A DNA stretch of 64,000 bases from Terrimicrobium sacchariphilum (lineage in GTDB: Bacteria; Verrucomicrobiota; Verrucomicrobiia; Chthoniobacterales; Terrimicrobiaceae), in contig NZ_BDCO01000002.1 in assembly GCF_001613545.1 (NCBI RefSeq), forward strand, positions 930,001 through 994,000, read 5' to 3'. The notes below the pieces were generated by a model. It was not told where the DNA came from. It saw only the letters and a program-made list of their open reading frames with translations, and did not search any database. Of this stretch, positions 50,412-59,324 are shown piece by piece (the first letter of the stretch is position 1; each line of letters begins with the position of its first letter). The translations under genes and the position numbers were made by a program.

Positions 50412-50661
50412 ATTATAGAGTCTACCACGAACGACATTGCTCGCAAGCGAGATTTCGCCGCAATCGCCGCATCAACCGCAGTTGATGGAGAATCAACCGG
50501 CAGGATCTGCAAGACGCACGTTGCCTTGAATTTACCTCGATCCTAAAAACCCCACGCGTAACACTTCTTTGTGATGGGGGTCAGGCGTCATAAATCAAAA
50601 AGCTGCTGAGCGCCCCGGGGTGGTTTTTGCCGGACTGCCGCTTTCCGGCGGAGACCTGTGG
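50412..50661. other. Intergenic region upstream of the tRNA
   Basis: About 250 bp between the 5' end of the tRNA gene and the DUF2254 gene. It contains short frames such as VDAAIAAKSRLRAMSF read across the tRNA, which I take as non-coding. No promoter with both boxes at suitable spacing is visible. Confidence 0.4.
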
Positions 50662-51984
50662 CTAGGCGGCGTAGAGGCGGCAGACGCTGTCGCGATGGGT
50701 CTGCATGTCGGCGGCGTCTCCGGCATTGGGCGAGCGGGCCATGGCGTCCTCAAAGATCGCCTCGGCATGGCGCAGGAGCGTCTGGCGGTCCTCCGGTCGC
50801 GTCACGCGCGGGGCGATCTCGCCGATCACCTGGAGCATGGCGATGGCCACGGCGGGGTTGGAGGCTCCGTATTGACGGATACCATTGAGCGCCGCATCGG
50901 CCAGACCCTGAAAGGAGGAGACCTTGGCGATCACGCGCACGACGCCCTTTTCATCGGCGCGGTGGGGCGCTGGCATTTCACGCTGCGCGGCAAAGCCCAG
51001 CGCGTCGCCGAGCCAGTGGACGCAGGAGATGGCGGTGAACGGGTCGTTGATGCCGGGGGAAAGGGCGCGAAGAGCGATCTCCACGAGCTGGTTGATGCAG
51101 TACTCGGCATCCTGGCGGGGCGTGCGGGATGAGGCGATGAGATGCGCGTCGACGACGGTGGCCTGCGCCTCGTCGTCCACCCTCTGCGGCGGCCAGACCT
51201 CCGCGAGCCGCGCGCCCTCGGGTACAAAGTCTCCCGGCCGCCGCAGCAGATGCACGACCAGCGCCTTTTCCGAGGCAAAGGCGAGCAGGGTATCGCCCTC
51301 GATGGCCTGGATGTACCCGCCCCGGGGCGCGAGGACGGGGGTTCTTTCCTCCGGCTCCGCCTTCCCCGCTTCCCTGGCGGCGGGGGCGCTTTTCGACTCG
51401 CCGATTTGCTCGGGAAACAGCGAGTGCAGCGATTCCCTGAGCTCGGCGGCGACATTGGCCACCAGGGTCTCCGCTCCGATCGACCGGGCGATATGGTGGA
51501 TGTACAGGATCAACATCGCGAGGCTCGCCGTCGTGAGCGCGATCGCCACCGTGACCGAGAGGTAGGGGACAAAGGGCGCCTGCTCGGCCACGCTCTTCAC
51601 CTCGCGCAGGACCAGCAGGCAATACAGGTAGGTGGCGACAAAGGTGCCCATGACCACCTGGTTGATGGAATCGCGGAGAAAATTGCGCAAAAGCCTCGGG
51701 CCGAATTGCGACGAGGCCAGCGTGAGCGCCACGATCGTGATCGAGAAGACCACGCCGGCCACCGTGATCATGGAGCTCGCGATGGTGGAGAGGATGCTCC
51801 TCGCACCGTCCGGGCCGCCCGCCCAGAGCCACCCGATCTCCCGCGCTCCAGTGAGCCCGAGCCGGGCATCGACCTTGAGCGCGCCGATCGACAGGGCGAC
51901 CGCGCCGACACTCATCAGGGTGGGAACGAACCAGTAGCTCGCCCGCAGGGCATCCCAAATGCTGATCAGTCGCGATTTCATCAT
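50662..51984 (-). CDS. DUF2254 membrane protein
   Basis: About 440 aa from ATG 51984. Four N-terminal membrane helices are visible: SYWFVPTLMSVGAVALSIGA, TIASSMITVAGVVFSITIVA, INQVVMGTFVATYLYCLLVL and LSVTVAIALTTASLAMLILY. The first three carry the DUF2254 hallmark with LASSQFGPRLLRNFLRD between. A soluble C-terminal half (PRGGYIQAIEGDTLLAFASE, ALSPGINDPFTAISCVHWLG) is also typical. Family function is unknown. Confidence 0.87.
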   Translation of the reverse strand: MMKSRLISIWDALRASYWFVPTLMSVGAVALSIGALKVDARLGLTGAREIGWLWAGGPDGARSILSTIASSMITVAGVVFSITIVALTLASSQFGPRLLRNFLRDSINQVVMGTFVATYLYCLLVLREVKSVAEQAPFVPYLSVTVAIALTTASLAMLILYIHHIARSIGAETLVANVAAELRESLHSLFPEQIGESKSAPAAREAGKAEPEERTPVLAPRGGYIQAIEGDTLLAFASEKALVVHLLRRPGDFVPEGARLAEVWPPQRVDDEAQATVVDAHLIASSRTPRQDAEYCINQLVEIALRALSPGINDPFTAISCVHWLGDALGFAAQREMPAPHRADEKGVVRVIAKVSSFQGLADAALNGIRQYGASNPAVAIAMLQVIGEIAPRVTRPEDRQTLLRHAEAIFEDAMARSPNAGDAADMQTHRDSVCRLYAA

Positions 51985-52185
51985 CAGAGAATCGCATCCT
52001 CCGCCGCCCACGGTCGCCCGTGAGATTGATGGGAGACGAGGCTGCACCTCAGCACTAGCGGGTCTCCGGCCAGCCCAAAGCGGTCAAGTCATCTGTGCAA
52101 GAACATGCTCACTGACCCGCAGACATGGAAATTAGAGGTGTGACCCCATGCGCTCCCATCCGTAGCGTCTTTCCGAGTGTGGTCC

Positions 52186-52509
52186 TCAGTGCTGCCTGTC
52201 GGCCCGCTTCACCGTCACATCGAGGAAGAGCTTTCCCGCGACCTCATTCCAGTAAATCTCTTCCGTCGCTTTCAGGGGGTAATGGAGAAGGAGAGCGCCG
52301 TAAGCGGGGACAGAAATCACAGGCGCTGCCCTCGCTGAGGTAATGCTGTGTCTCACCCCGTCGCGATACATTCCTGTCGAATGCACGTAGATGTGGGACA
52401 CCCGCAAGACCGCGTAGCTGGCGAGATAGAGAGCGAGCAGAATCCAGACGAGCCTTATCCACCGCCGTCCTCGTGGTTGAGGCTCAGAAAGATGGGAGTC
52501 AGGCGACAT
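52186..52509 (-). CDS. Small membrane-anchored protein
   Basis: 107 aa with one N-terminal helix (LVWILLALYLASYAVLRV) and a soluble tail containing PAYGALLLHYPLKATEEIYW and a strand (GKLFLDVTVKRA). No family assigned. It is 83 bp downstream of the divergent end of the next minus-strand gene and may be part of the 54573-52186 series. Confidence 0.6.
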   Translation of the reverse strand: MSPDSHLSEPQPRGRRWIRLVWILLALYLASYAVLRVSHIYVHSTGMYRDGVRHSITSARAAPVISVPAYGALLLHYPLKATEEIYWNEVAGKLFLDVTVKRADRQH

Positions 52510-52592
52510 GAATCACAAAGCTCCGGGGTGTATGTGGCCTCCGATCTCGGATTGCCGGGGTGCGCCTCGCCCCGCTGCCGGTTTCCCATCCA

Positions 52593-53099
52593 TCACCGGG
52601 CGACAGGTGTTTGCTCGACGATGATTTGGTAAAGCGTCTCGTCCTTGCTGTTTTCATTGTGCGCGGTGAGGGAAAACCTTGGTCCGATCATTGTCGTTTC
52701 GACTTTGGCGGGAACGGTGGAGTTAAAATACAGATAGCCCCCATGGGTGGAGCTCCCTCCGCTAAGCCAATAAAAGATCCGCCTGGGTGAGGGGGCGCCC
52801 TTTTGTTGGATCAGGTAGAGCACCACATTGGCAGCACGATCCGGCAGTTGGGATTCCCCGCGACTCCCGAATCCCTGGGTCTTGATGTTTACCCAGCTCT
52901 TGCTGCCAAATTTGATCACATACTTTTCCGCGGAAAATCTCTCCGGCTCGAGTTTCCCGCCCTGAATGCCCTCCACGAATTCCCGCGCCTTGGAGTCCAG
53001 CTCGGTGAGATCGACGGGCGTCTTTGTAAATTCCCCGGAATACAAGCAACCTGAGCCAAAGGTCGCCAAGGCAAAGAACAGCAGGATGGCTCTTTTCAT
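52593..53099 (-). CDS. Small lipoprotein of unknown function
   Basis: 168 aa from ATG 53099. Lipoprotein signal MKRAILLFFALATFGSGC with lipidated Cys18. The mature protein is mixed (SAEKYVIKFGSKSWVNIKTQ, HGGYLYFNSTVPAKVETTMI). Not recognised. The longer frame upstream to 53351 lacks a good start and signal peptide, so I took the internal ATG. Confidence 0.7.
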   Translation of the reverse strand: MKRAILLFFALATFGSGCLYSGEFTKTPVDLTELDSKAREFVEGIQGGKLEPERFSAEKYVIKFGSKSWVNIKTQGFGSRGESQLPDRAANVVLYLIQQKGAPSPRRIFYWLSGGSSTHGGYLYFNSTVPAKVETTMIGPRFSLTAHNENSKDETLYQIIVEQTPVAR

Positions 53100-53211
53100 G
53101 GAATAGAGATGTCGAAAAGGTCTCCGGCACTCAAGCGTGTTCGGGTGTTGCGGTCGGGCGATGTCGTGCATCTTGCTTTGCGAGGTGATGAGGACTTGGC
53201 TCCCGGCTGGC

Positions 53212-53553
53212 TCACGCGCTCCAGGCGGAGCGCAGGGTATAGGCGACTTGAGCAAAGAGCAGAAAGAGGAGGAAGCAGGTCCAGAGCGGCAGACGCAACG
53301 CCAGGATGACGACGCCGCCGACGAGAGCCAGCAGCAGGAGCAGGTTGGCAAAGGGCGTCACGGCCGCCATGCCCACGGTGGCGACGAGGCCGTACGGGTT
53401 GGCATCATGCCAGCCCGGCGATAACGAATGCCCGTAGACCATCGCTCCGACAAGCGATCCCAGATAAGCCGCGCCCAGCATCAGGAGGATGCGGGCGCCG
53501 CAGGCCTGGAAGAACCCCGGGGTGCTCGGGAATCTCGGGAACGGGATTTCCAT
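53212..53553 (-). CDS. Small integral membrane protein
   Basis: 113 aa with three hydrophobic segments (ILLMLGAAYLGSLVGAMVYG, PFANLLLLLALVGGVVILAL, LWTCFLLFLLFAQVAYTL). Function unknown. It starts 60 bp after the gene at 54573-53614 ends and is likely co-transcribed. Confidence 0.6.
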   Translation of the reverse strand: MEIPFPRFPSTPGFFQACGARILLMLGAAYLGSLVGAMVYGHSLSPGWHDANPYGLVATVGMAAVTPFANLLLLLALVGGVVILALRLPLWTCFLLFLLFAQVAYTLRSAWSA

Positions 53554-53613
53554 GGGTGGGTGAAAGCGAGGGGTCAGGAGACAAAAATCACGGAATGCCG
53601 GGATGTCCCGGGT

Positions 53614-54573
53614 TCATTTTGGAGCGGCTGCGGCTGTCTCCGCCGCCTGATGGTGGATTTTCGTCGCGGTCGCGGGGTCGAAGCGCAGGTCGTTCTCGGG
53701 GAAGGGACGGAAATCGCTGGCGACTTCGCTCCATGTCCAGCTCGCGGCTTGCAGCCGTCTCTTCTCGTCGGGTATGGCCGTCGTGGTCAGGCATACCGCC
53801 GACTTTGGCGTGGGGATCGGGCCGGCGGTTTGCCACTCGGTCACTTTGCCGCTCCAGATGAGCTCTCCTGCCGGGTTGAGAAACCGGACCTCGGACGGCA
53901 TGAGCTGCGTGGCCGAATCCCCGCGAACCGGGCGAAAGGTGACCTCGGCGCTCCCCGCTGTCTTGCGGAAGGTGATCGTGAATCCGCCGTCGGGGGTCTT
54001 TTGCAGGGACTGTAGGTCGGCCTGCTGCTTTGCGGTCTGCCATGCGGCAGGATCGGAAAGGGATGCGAGATCGGCCACGAGGGGACGCTCGCGCGTGAGC
54101 CCGTCGTCGCGTGTGAAGGAAAATATCCAGCCTACGGGATCGTAGGTGGGAATGAAGGATTTCCCGGGATTCTGCCTGGGGTCGAGAATGCTCGCGTCGG
54201 CGTTGACCTGATACACGTTCTCCTGGGGAGTGGAGAGCCAGATCGTGGTATCGACCGCATTGCCTGCGGGATCGAGCTTTCTGACATCGGCGCGGACAGA
54301 GTCTCCCGCCCGCTGGAAGTGTATCTGGCTGCTCTGCGTGTGGTCCGCCCTCCCGAGTAGCTCGAGGTGGGCGACGGTGGTCAGGATACCGCTGGAGGAG
54401 ATGGAAGGAATGCCGGCGAGCTGTTTCGGCAGTTCGTCCAGCCGTTGAAGCAGAGCCGCCGCCTCTGGTGTGGGCGACGCCTGGGCCTTTGCCACGCCTG
54501 GTGGATGCAGCAGGAGTGCCCCGAGGGCTGCCGCCGTCCTGAGGACGCGGGGCCAGCGAGGGTGGGCGTGCAT
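53614..54573 (-). CDS. Secreted protein, possibly LolA-like fold
   Basis: 319 aa with signal peptide (VLRTAAALGALLLHPPGVAK, then AQA). The body is beta-rich (SSQIHFQRAGDSVRADVRKL, NVYQVNADASILDPRQNP, GGFTITFRKTAGSAEVTFRP), a pattern like the LolA/LolB or DUF2092 half-barrels that carry lipid. This fold guess is by eye. No catalytic residues are expected. It is the first of three or four minus-strand genes of secreted or membrane proteins. Confidence 0.65.
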   Translation of the reverse strand: MHAHPRWPRVLRTAAALGALLLHPPGVAKAQASPTPEAAALLQRLDELPKQLAGIPSISSSGILTTVAHLELLGRADHTQSSQIHFQRAGDSVRADVRKLDPAGNAVDTTIWLSTPQENVYQVNADASILDPRQNPGKSFIPTYDPVGWIFSFTRDDGLTRERPLVADLASLSDPAAWQTAKQQADLQSLQKTPDGGFTITFRKTAGSAEVTFRPVRGDSATQLMPSEVRFLNPAGELIWSGKVTEWQTAGPIPTPKSAVCLTTTAIPDEKRRLQAASWTWSEVASDFRPFPENDLRFDPATATKIHHQAAETAAAAPK

Positions 54574-54809
54574 GCGCCTGGGATTTAAGCCATTTTTGCA
54601 ATGGCTTGAAAGGTATTCTTCATCCGGCAGGGACCGGGGAGAGGGCGACCGGGTTTGATTGCCGGGAAAAGGGCGCCGCCCTGTCGCGCCACTACGTAGT
54701 GGACCTTATTTCCCGCTTTCGGCGGGTGCGCCGACCCGCTCTGTATCGGCCTCGGTGAGTTTCCTGTTGTTGGGAAATCCCGGGTTGAGGATGTTCCTTC
54801 ACCTTGTCC

Positions 54810-55058
54810 ATGAGGGAATGCATGAAGAGTCTGTTTGCGAATGTCCTCGGGTTTGCCCGCAGGAGCACGCCCGACTCTGCCCGGCTCCGCGTGGTGACGG
54901 CGGCTCAGATCCCCGGCGCGGAACCTGCCGAGGTGGAGATCACCGAGGTGCGGTGCGGGAATGAAACCGTATCCTGGAGGGCGATGTATCGGTCGAGGTA
55001 CTACCATTGCCACTCGGATGGAGAGTGCGCTGCTGCTATGGTGACGCGGGTGGGGTAG
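54810..55058 (+). CDS. Small hypothetical protein
   Basis: 82 aa from ATG 54810 (ATG 54822 also possible). It is short and basic at the start, with a Cys/His-containing end (YYHCHSDGECAAAM) and a core RLRVVTAAQIPGAEPAEVEI. No family assigned. It is followed after 9 bp by a membrane protein, suggesting an operon of three. Confidence 0.5.
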   Translation: MRECMKSLFANVLGFARRSTPDSARLRVVTAAQIPGAEPAEVEITEVRCGNETVSWRAMYRSRYYHCHSDGECAAAMVTRVG

Positions 55059-55067
55059 GCGCGGCGG

Positions 55068-55400
55068 ATGAAAACTGCCTCGGAAGCCTTCGCTCTGTCG
55101 CGGCGCGCGATGGTGTTTCTCCTGGTGGCGGGTTGCAGTGTTTACCTTGGCTTTCTGGCCTCGGTCCAGTTTCAGCTGGTGTCAGGCTCCGGTTCGTCGC
55201 CGTATCCGCTGGATGTCTCGATCTCGGTGATGCTGTGGGCGGCGTTTCTGGTGATGACGGACATCACGCTGCGGTGGTTTCGGTTTCTTCGCTCCGGCAG
55301 GTTCCCCCGGGCATCGCGGCTCTGGCGCCGGGTCCTGACCTGTCTCCTTGCCGTCTCGGGCTTTGCCGTGCTCGTGTGCCTGTTTTTATCCAACCCATAG
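55068..55400 (+). CDS. Small membrane protein
   Basis: 110 aa with three hydrophobic helices (AMVFLLVAGCSVYLGFLASV, ISVMLWAAFLVMTDITL, LTCLLAVSGFAVLVCLFL). Unknown function. It lies between the small genes at 54810 and 55409 with 9- and 8-bp gaps. Confidence 0.65.
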   Translation: MKTASEAFALSRRAMVFLLVAGCSVYLGFLASVQFQLVSGSGSSPYPLDVSISVMLWAAFLVMTDITLRWFRFLRSGRFPRASRLWRRVLTCLLAVSGFAVLVCLFLSNP

Positions 55401-55408
55401 CTATCCCT

Positions 55409-55912
55409 ATGCATCTCCCTGCCCGCCCTCGCCACATCACCCCGATCCGCACACTGCTGCTCACCCTCCTGCTGGTGGGGCTGGCTTGCGGGACCAGCGT
55501 CTTTGCCGAGGAGAAGAAGGCCGCCGCGCCTGCCGAGGCGGCCCGGGCCGAGGCGAATGGCAATGGGATGAAGCTGAAAATTTACTGCGATCTCTTCTCG
55601 GAGAATCCGCTGAATATCTCGGTCGCGGCGGACGTGGCGGACTTTTCCGTGGAGCTGCCGACGGACAATGAAAAGGAGTTTCAGTGGGTCACGACAAAAT
55701 CGGCGTGGGAGGGATCGACTCTGAAGGTGATTATCACCGTCGAGCGCCAGAAATATTATCAGATCACGAAAGACTCCTGGGAATCCCGGAACATCGGCGT
55801 TCGGGAGTTACCGGTCTCCCTCAAGCCCGGCGAGACCGTGGTGCCGGTGGAGATCAACGGCAAGGCGCTGCGTATTTCCCTCGTCTCCGACGGGAGGCAG
55901 AAGGATCACTAA
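55409..55912 (+). CDS. Small secreted protein of unknown function
   Basis: 167 aa with signal peptide (LLLTLLLVGLACGTSVFAEE). The mature part begins KKAAAPAEAARAEANGN and has strand-rich text (LKIYCDLFSENPLNISVAAD, TLKVIITVERQKYYQI). Not recognised. It is the last of a three-gene plus-strand run. Confidence 0.65.
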   Translation: MHLPARPRHITPIRTLLLTLLLVGLACGTSVFAEEKKAAAPAEAARAEANGNGMKLKIYCDLFSENPLNISVAADVADFSVELPTDNEKEFQWVTTKSAWEGSTLKVIITVERQKYYQITKDSWESRNIGVRELPVSLKPGETVVPVEINGKALRISLVSDGRQKDH

Positions 55913-56144
55913 CGCCGCGGCCCGGAAGCCTCGAGACGGGTTTTCCGCCACCTCACTCTGCTCGTCACGGGCATGGCTCTCTGTCTCCGGCGCGGCCCTT
56001 TCGGATGCCAGGCAGGGGCGCGGTCAATACAGGGCGGCGCGTGAGATTGCACGACTGACCCCGCCGCCGGGGTCTCATCGTTATTCCGCCCGGCGGTCTT
56101 TTCTCTCATTGCCGCCACGGCTCCAGGCTGCGATGGCTTAAGCC

Positions 56145-56444
56145 ATGAAAATGGAATTCCTGGTTTGGGTGTTTGCGCCGATTGGCTTTTCCATTGCCGC
56201 GCTGATTGTGTCTGTAAAGTGTGCCATCCAGGGAAGGGCCTGGGCGCAATGGATTTCGCTCGCTGTCGTTGCCAGTCTCAATATTTACGCAGTTTCCACG
56301 CTCGTTCACATGATGACAACGCCTTCATGGCCGTCGCCGATCCCGCACGGCCTTATCGGTGTTTCTCTGCTGGTCGCGGTCGCCCAGTATCTTGCATTTC
56401 GGCGCACGAAAAAGCGCGGGCCGGGAGGCGGTGGCCGGGTTTGA
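56145..56444 (+). CDS. Small membrane protein
   Basis: 99 aa with three hydrophobic helices (FLVWVFAPIGFSIAALIVSV, WISLAVVASLNIYAVSTLVH, GLIGVSLLVAVAQYLAF) and a basic Gly-rich tail. Function unknown. It converges with the SDR gene ending at 56506. Confidence 0.6.
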   Translation: MKMEFLVWVFAPIGFSIAALIVSVKCAIQGRAWAQWISLAVVASLNIYAVSTLVHMMTTPSWPSPIPHGLIGVSLLVAVAQYLAFRRTKKRGPGGGGRV

Positions 56445-56505
56445 CTGGTTCGGGCGAAACGGCCGCCTGCGGCCATGGCTGGCGGGTTCCCCGGTCAAAA
56501 CTCGA

Positions 56506-57204
56506 TCAGCCGATTCTTTTGTAGAGGCCGGTGGGTAGCAGGCGGAGGAGCCAGCCGATGAGTCTCCAGCGTCCCAGGACGTAGACGAGTTCCTGCCGGG
56601 TGCGGCTGGCGGAGAGGATGGCCCGGGCCGCCTGGTCGGCGGTCGCCACCCAGAAGGGCTTCTCCGCCTTCATCATCGCGGTATCGACAAATCCCGCGCG
56701 GATTTCGGTGACGGTGATCGGCAATCCCAGGCGGGTGAACCGGCAGCGCAGCCCCTCCAGCAGGGAGGACTGATAGGCCTTGGAGGCGTTGTAGGACAGG
56801 GATTGGCTGCCGCCCCGGATGGCTGCCACCGAGGTGACGGCCACGAGACGACCGGCCCCGCGATGTTCCAGGTGCCGGGCCGCCTGATACGCGGCGAGGG
56901 TGAAGCCTGCGCAGTTCAACGCGATGGTTGCGCTCGCTGTTTCGTAGCTGGGGGTGGACTCGATGTCGCCCGTGCCGGAGACGAGGAAGATGGTTTCGAT
57001 CCCCGGGTATTGGGCGAAGGCTTTTTCGAATGCGCCCTGCGCCTGCTGCTCATCGGTGAGGTCCAGGGCAAAGGCGGGGAAGCCTGCGAGGGACGCGGGG
57101 TTTCTGCTCAGTGCGACGCACTCCAGCCCGCTGGCGCGATGGGCCTCCGCCAGCGCGCGTCCGATGCCGGTGGAGGAGCCGATGATTGCCGAGGTCACGC
57201 CCAT
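56506..57204 (-). CDS. Short-chain dehydrogenase/reductase (SDR)
   Basis: 232 aa, classical-SDR layout. The nucleotide-binding motif is IIGSSTGIGRALAEAH, an acidic residue lies in FALDLTD, the NNAG equivalent is LNCAG, and the catalytic residues are the Ser of VTSVAAIRGG and YNASK (Tyr and Lys). It should be an NAD(P)-dependent oxidoreductase; substrate unknown. The C-terminus has a hydrophobic basic stretch (RWRLIGWLLRLLPTGLYKRI) that may attach to the membrane. A single gene, diverging from the deacetylase at 57421. Confidence 0.88.
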   Translation of the reverse strand: MGVTSAIIGSSTGIGRALAEAHRASGLECVALSRNPASLAGFPAFALDLTDEQQAQGAFEKAFAQYPGIETIFLVSGTGDIESTPSYETASATIALNCAGFTLAAYQAARHLEHRGAGRLVAVTSVAAIRGGSQSLSYNASKAYQSSLLEGLRCRFTRLGLPITVTEIRAGFVDTAMMKAEKPFWVATADQAARAILSASRTRQELVYVLGRWRLIGWLLRLLPTGLYKRIG

Positions 57205-57420
57205 GGCTCAGGCTGGCGTAAATCGGGCCGCATGTCATCGATATAGCATGGACTGCACCCGGCGGCGGTCGCCTCAGCCGCCTCTTTCTTGGCCCCGGCT
57301 GGCCTGCCCCTTCTCAGCCAAATTTTTAAATAATTTCATGACGGGTTGGCGCGGCGGGATGGATTGCGATTGTGAGTCGCGGCAGCTTTCCGCAGAGAGT
57401 AGCGCATGCAGCGTCCCCCT

Positions 57421-58422
57421 ATGAAACATCTCTTTGCTCTCCTCGTCGTCCTGGCCTGCGTGGTCCGGCCCGTGGCTGCCGCCCCGCTGGGTGAAACCCG
57501 CGTCGCCAACTGGAAGGACGACAGAACCGGGGTCTTTCTGCTCATGTTTGACGACGGCTGGCCGAGCCAGTGGCAGGTGGCCATTCCCGAGCTGGCGCAG
57601 CGCGGCCTCATCGCGACCTTTTACATCTGCCCCGGCAAGGGGGAGTACAAGGTCTACGCGCAGAAGTGGGAGGGCGACTACGCCGACTCCGGCATGGTGT
57701 ATGGGAACCACACCATGACACACCGGGGCGTGTCGGATCTGGAAAACGCCCGCGAGGAGATCTTTGACTGCTCAAAGACCATTCGCATGGCCCAGCCGGG
57801 CCTGGAAAACCGTCTCGTCTCCTTTGCGCAGCCCGGCGGCGTGGGGGGAAACTGGCACATCACCGATGAGGAGCTGGCGCAGCTCCTCAAGGAGGATCGC
57901 CTGATCAACCGGCCGCCCTTCCAGGGGCATGGCGCGATGTATCACGTGAAAACCTTGCCGGACATGACCGCCATGGTCGACAAGGCCATCGCCAACAAGG
58001 GCATGGAATATCTCATCATCCATGGCGTGGAGCGTCTCAATGCCACCTATCAGGACATGTGGGCGATGAGCCAGGATGAGCTTTTCTTTCCGCTCCTCGA
58101 TTACCTGAAGCAAAAGTCGGATTCCGGTGAACTCTGGGTCACGGATCACATCTCCCAGCACAAGTATGAGACCGAGCGGGGTACGGCGCGGGTGGAGGTG
58201 GTATCTGCCACGCCCGAGGCGATCCGGCTCAAGCTCACCTCCGCCGCTGATCCGGAGCTCTACGATCTGCCTCTCACCCTGCTGACCCAGGTGCCGGCCG
58301 ATTGGAAAAGCGCCGCCATCCGCCAGGGAGAGACCCGCGCCACCGTGACCGTGAAAGACGGGCTGGCCAAGTACGATGCCCGCCCCGGCGCCACCGAGAT
58401 CGAGCTCACCAAGGCGCCGTAG
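57421..58422 (+). CDS. Secreted polysaccharide deacetylase (CE4-like)
   Basis: 333 aa from ATG 57421, signal peptide MKHLFALLVVLACVVRPVAA. The catalytic domain has LLMFDDGWPSQWQ (Asp44 base, Asp45 metal ligand), IATFYICPG and YGNHTMTHRG (His97 and His101 metal ligands), as in NodB-type deacetylases. A C-terminal beta extension (TERGTARVEVVSATPEAIRL) may bind carbohydrate. It should remove N- or O-acetyl groups from a polysaccharide, fitting the polymer-active enzymes in the window. Confidence 0.9.
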   Translation: MKHLFALLVVLACVVRPVAAAPLGETRVANWKDDRTGVFLLMFDDGWPSQWQVAIPELAQRGLIATFYICPGKGEYKVYAQKWEGDYADSGMVYGNHTMTHRGVSDLENAREEIFDCSKTIRMAQPGLENRLVSFAQPGGVGGNWHITDEELAQLLKEDRLINRPPFQGHGAMYHVKTLPDMTAMVDKAIANKGMEYLIIHGVERLNATYQDMWAMSQDELFFPLLDYLKQKSDSGELWVTDHISQHKYETERGTARVEVVSATPEAIRLKLTSAADPELYDLPLTLLTQVPADWKSAAIRQGETRATVTVKDGLAKYDARPGATEIELTKAP

Positions 58423-58635
58423 GTCAGGAAAACTTGCAGCCCCAGCGCGGCGACGGTCGCTCCCGCTCGCTGGCGGAGTGCTCGTGGTCGCTGGGGGTAG
58501 GCGCGGGCTTGCCTTTTACTTCCGATTTTCCGATGCTTAGGATTCATGCAATCCCCCGCATTCTGTCGGCCCTTCCCGGCGTTCTCCGGTGAGCGGCTCT
58601 AATGTTCGGCAAATCGCTCCATAGAAAATCGGCTT

Positions 58636-59184
58636 ATGAAAATTGCCTGTCTCGTCGTGGTTCTCTCCGCGGTCGCATCCTTTGCCTTCGGAGGCGACCG
58701 GGTTCCGGAGCCGACAGCGCCCGATGGCTCCGTTGCCGGGCTGTACTCCATTATCCCGAGGAAATTCCGCGAAGGCGGGGCTGTGTATGCCTTTGATGAA
58801 AGCTACCTGCTGGAAAGGTTGCGTCATTCGCTGGATAGCTATGAGGCGGATAAAAATGGTGCCGAGTATCAAGAAGATACTAAAATAAGAATCGCCTATT
58901 GTATTATTTCGGCAGGGATTTTTGCGCAAAAAAGCGCCGAGTTGCAGGAGCTCTTCGATCGGACGCGGCGACTCCTGGGCGACCAGAAGGTGCCGAACGG
59001 GGTAATGTCTCCGCTTACCGCGGCAGTGGCGTGCGCCTCCCTTTCATTTAAAAAAGAAGACGGGGATATTTTGGATGTCGATCTCGGTCATCTCGCGTCG
59101 GAGGTTTTTGGGGACCTGCTTTTAATCTCCCAATTGCAGCTCGACGCTCGGAGCGCAGCCAAACCCGGCGCCGGGGAGAAGTAA
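58636..59184 (+). CDS. Secreted protein of unknown function
   Basis: 182 aa with signal peptide (MKIACLVVVLSAVASFAFGG). The mature chain is helical (DESYLLERLRHSLDSYEADK, AGIFAQKSAELQELFDRTRR) and ends polar. No family recognised. The stretch around 58850-58920 is AT-richer than the neighbours. Confidence 0.65.
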   Translation: MKIACLVVVLSAVASFAFGGDRVPEPTAPDGSVAGLYSIIPRKFREGGAVYAFDESYLLERLRHSLDSYEADKNGAEYQEDTKIRIAYCIISAGIFAQKSAELQELFDRTRRLLGDQKVPNGVMSPLTAAVACASLSFKKEDGDILDVDLGHLASEVFGDLLLISQLQLDARSAAKPGAGEK

Positions 59185-59324
59185 CGGCGTATCCTCCCCC
59201 CCCCGGTCTCCTCTCCATACCTTGCGAACACGCATTTCGCCGACAGGCTTCATCGGAGAAAAGAATCACACGTTTGATAATTTTCCTTTGCAGCGCCGGG
59301 GAAATTGCGAAAATCATTCTCCCT

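Noticed and set aside
50412-50417. TATAAT (minus strand) as the tRNA promoter
   Set aside because: It directly touches the mature 5' end, so transcription would begin inside the acceptor stem; no -35 box at a usable distance was found.
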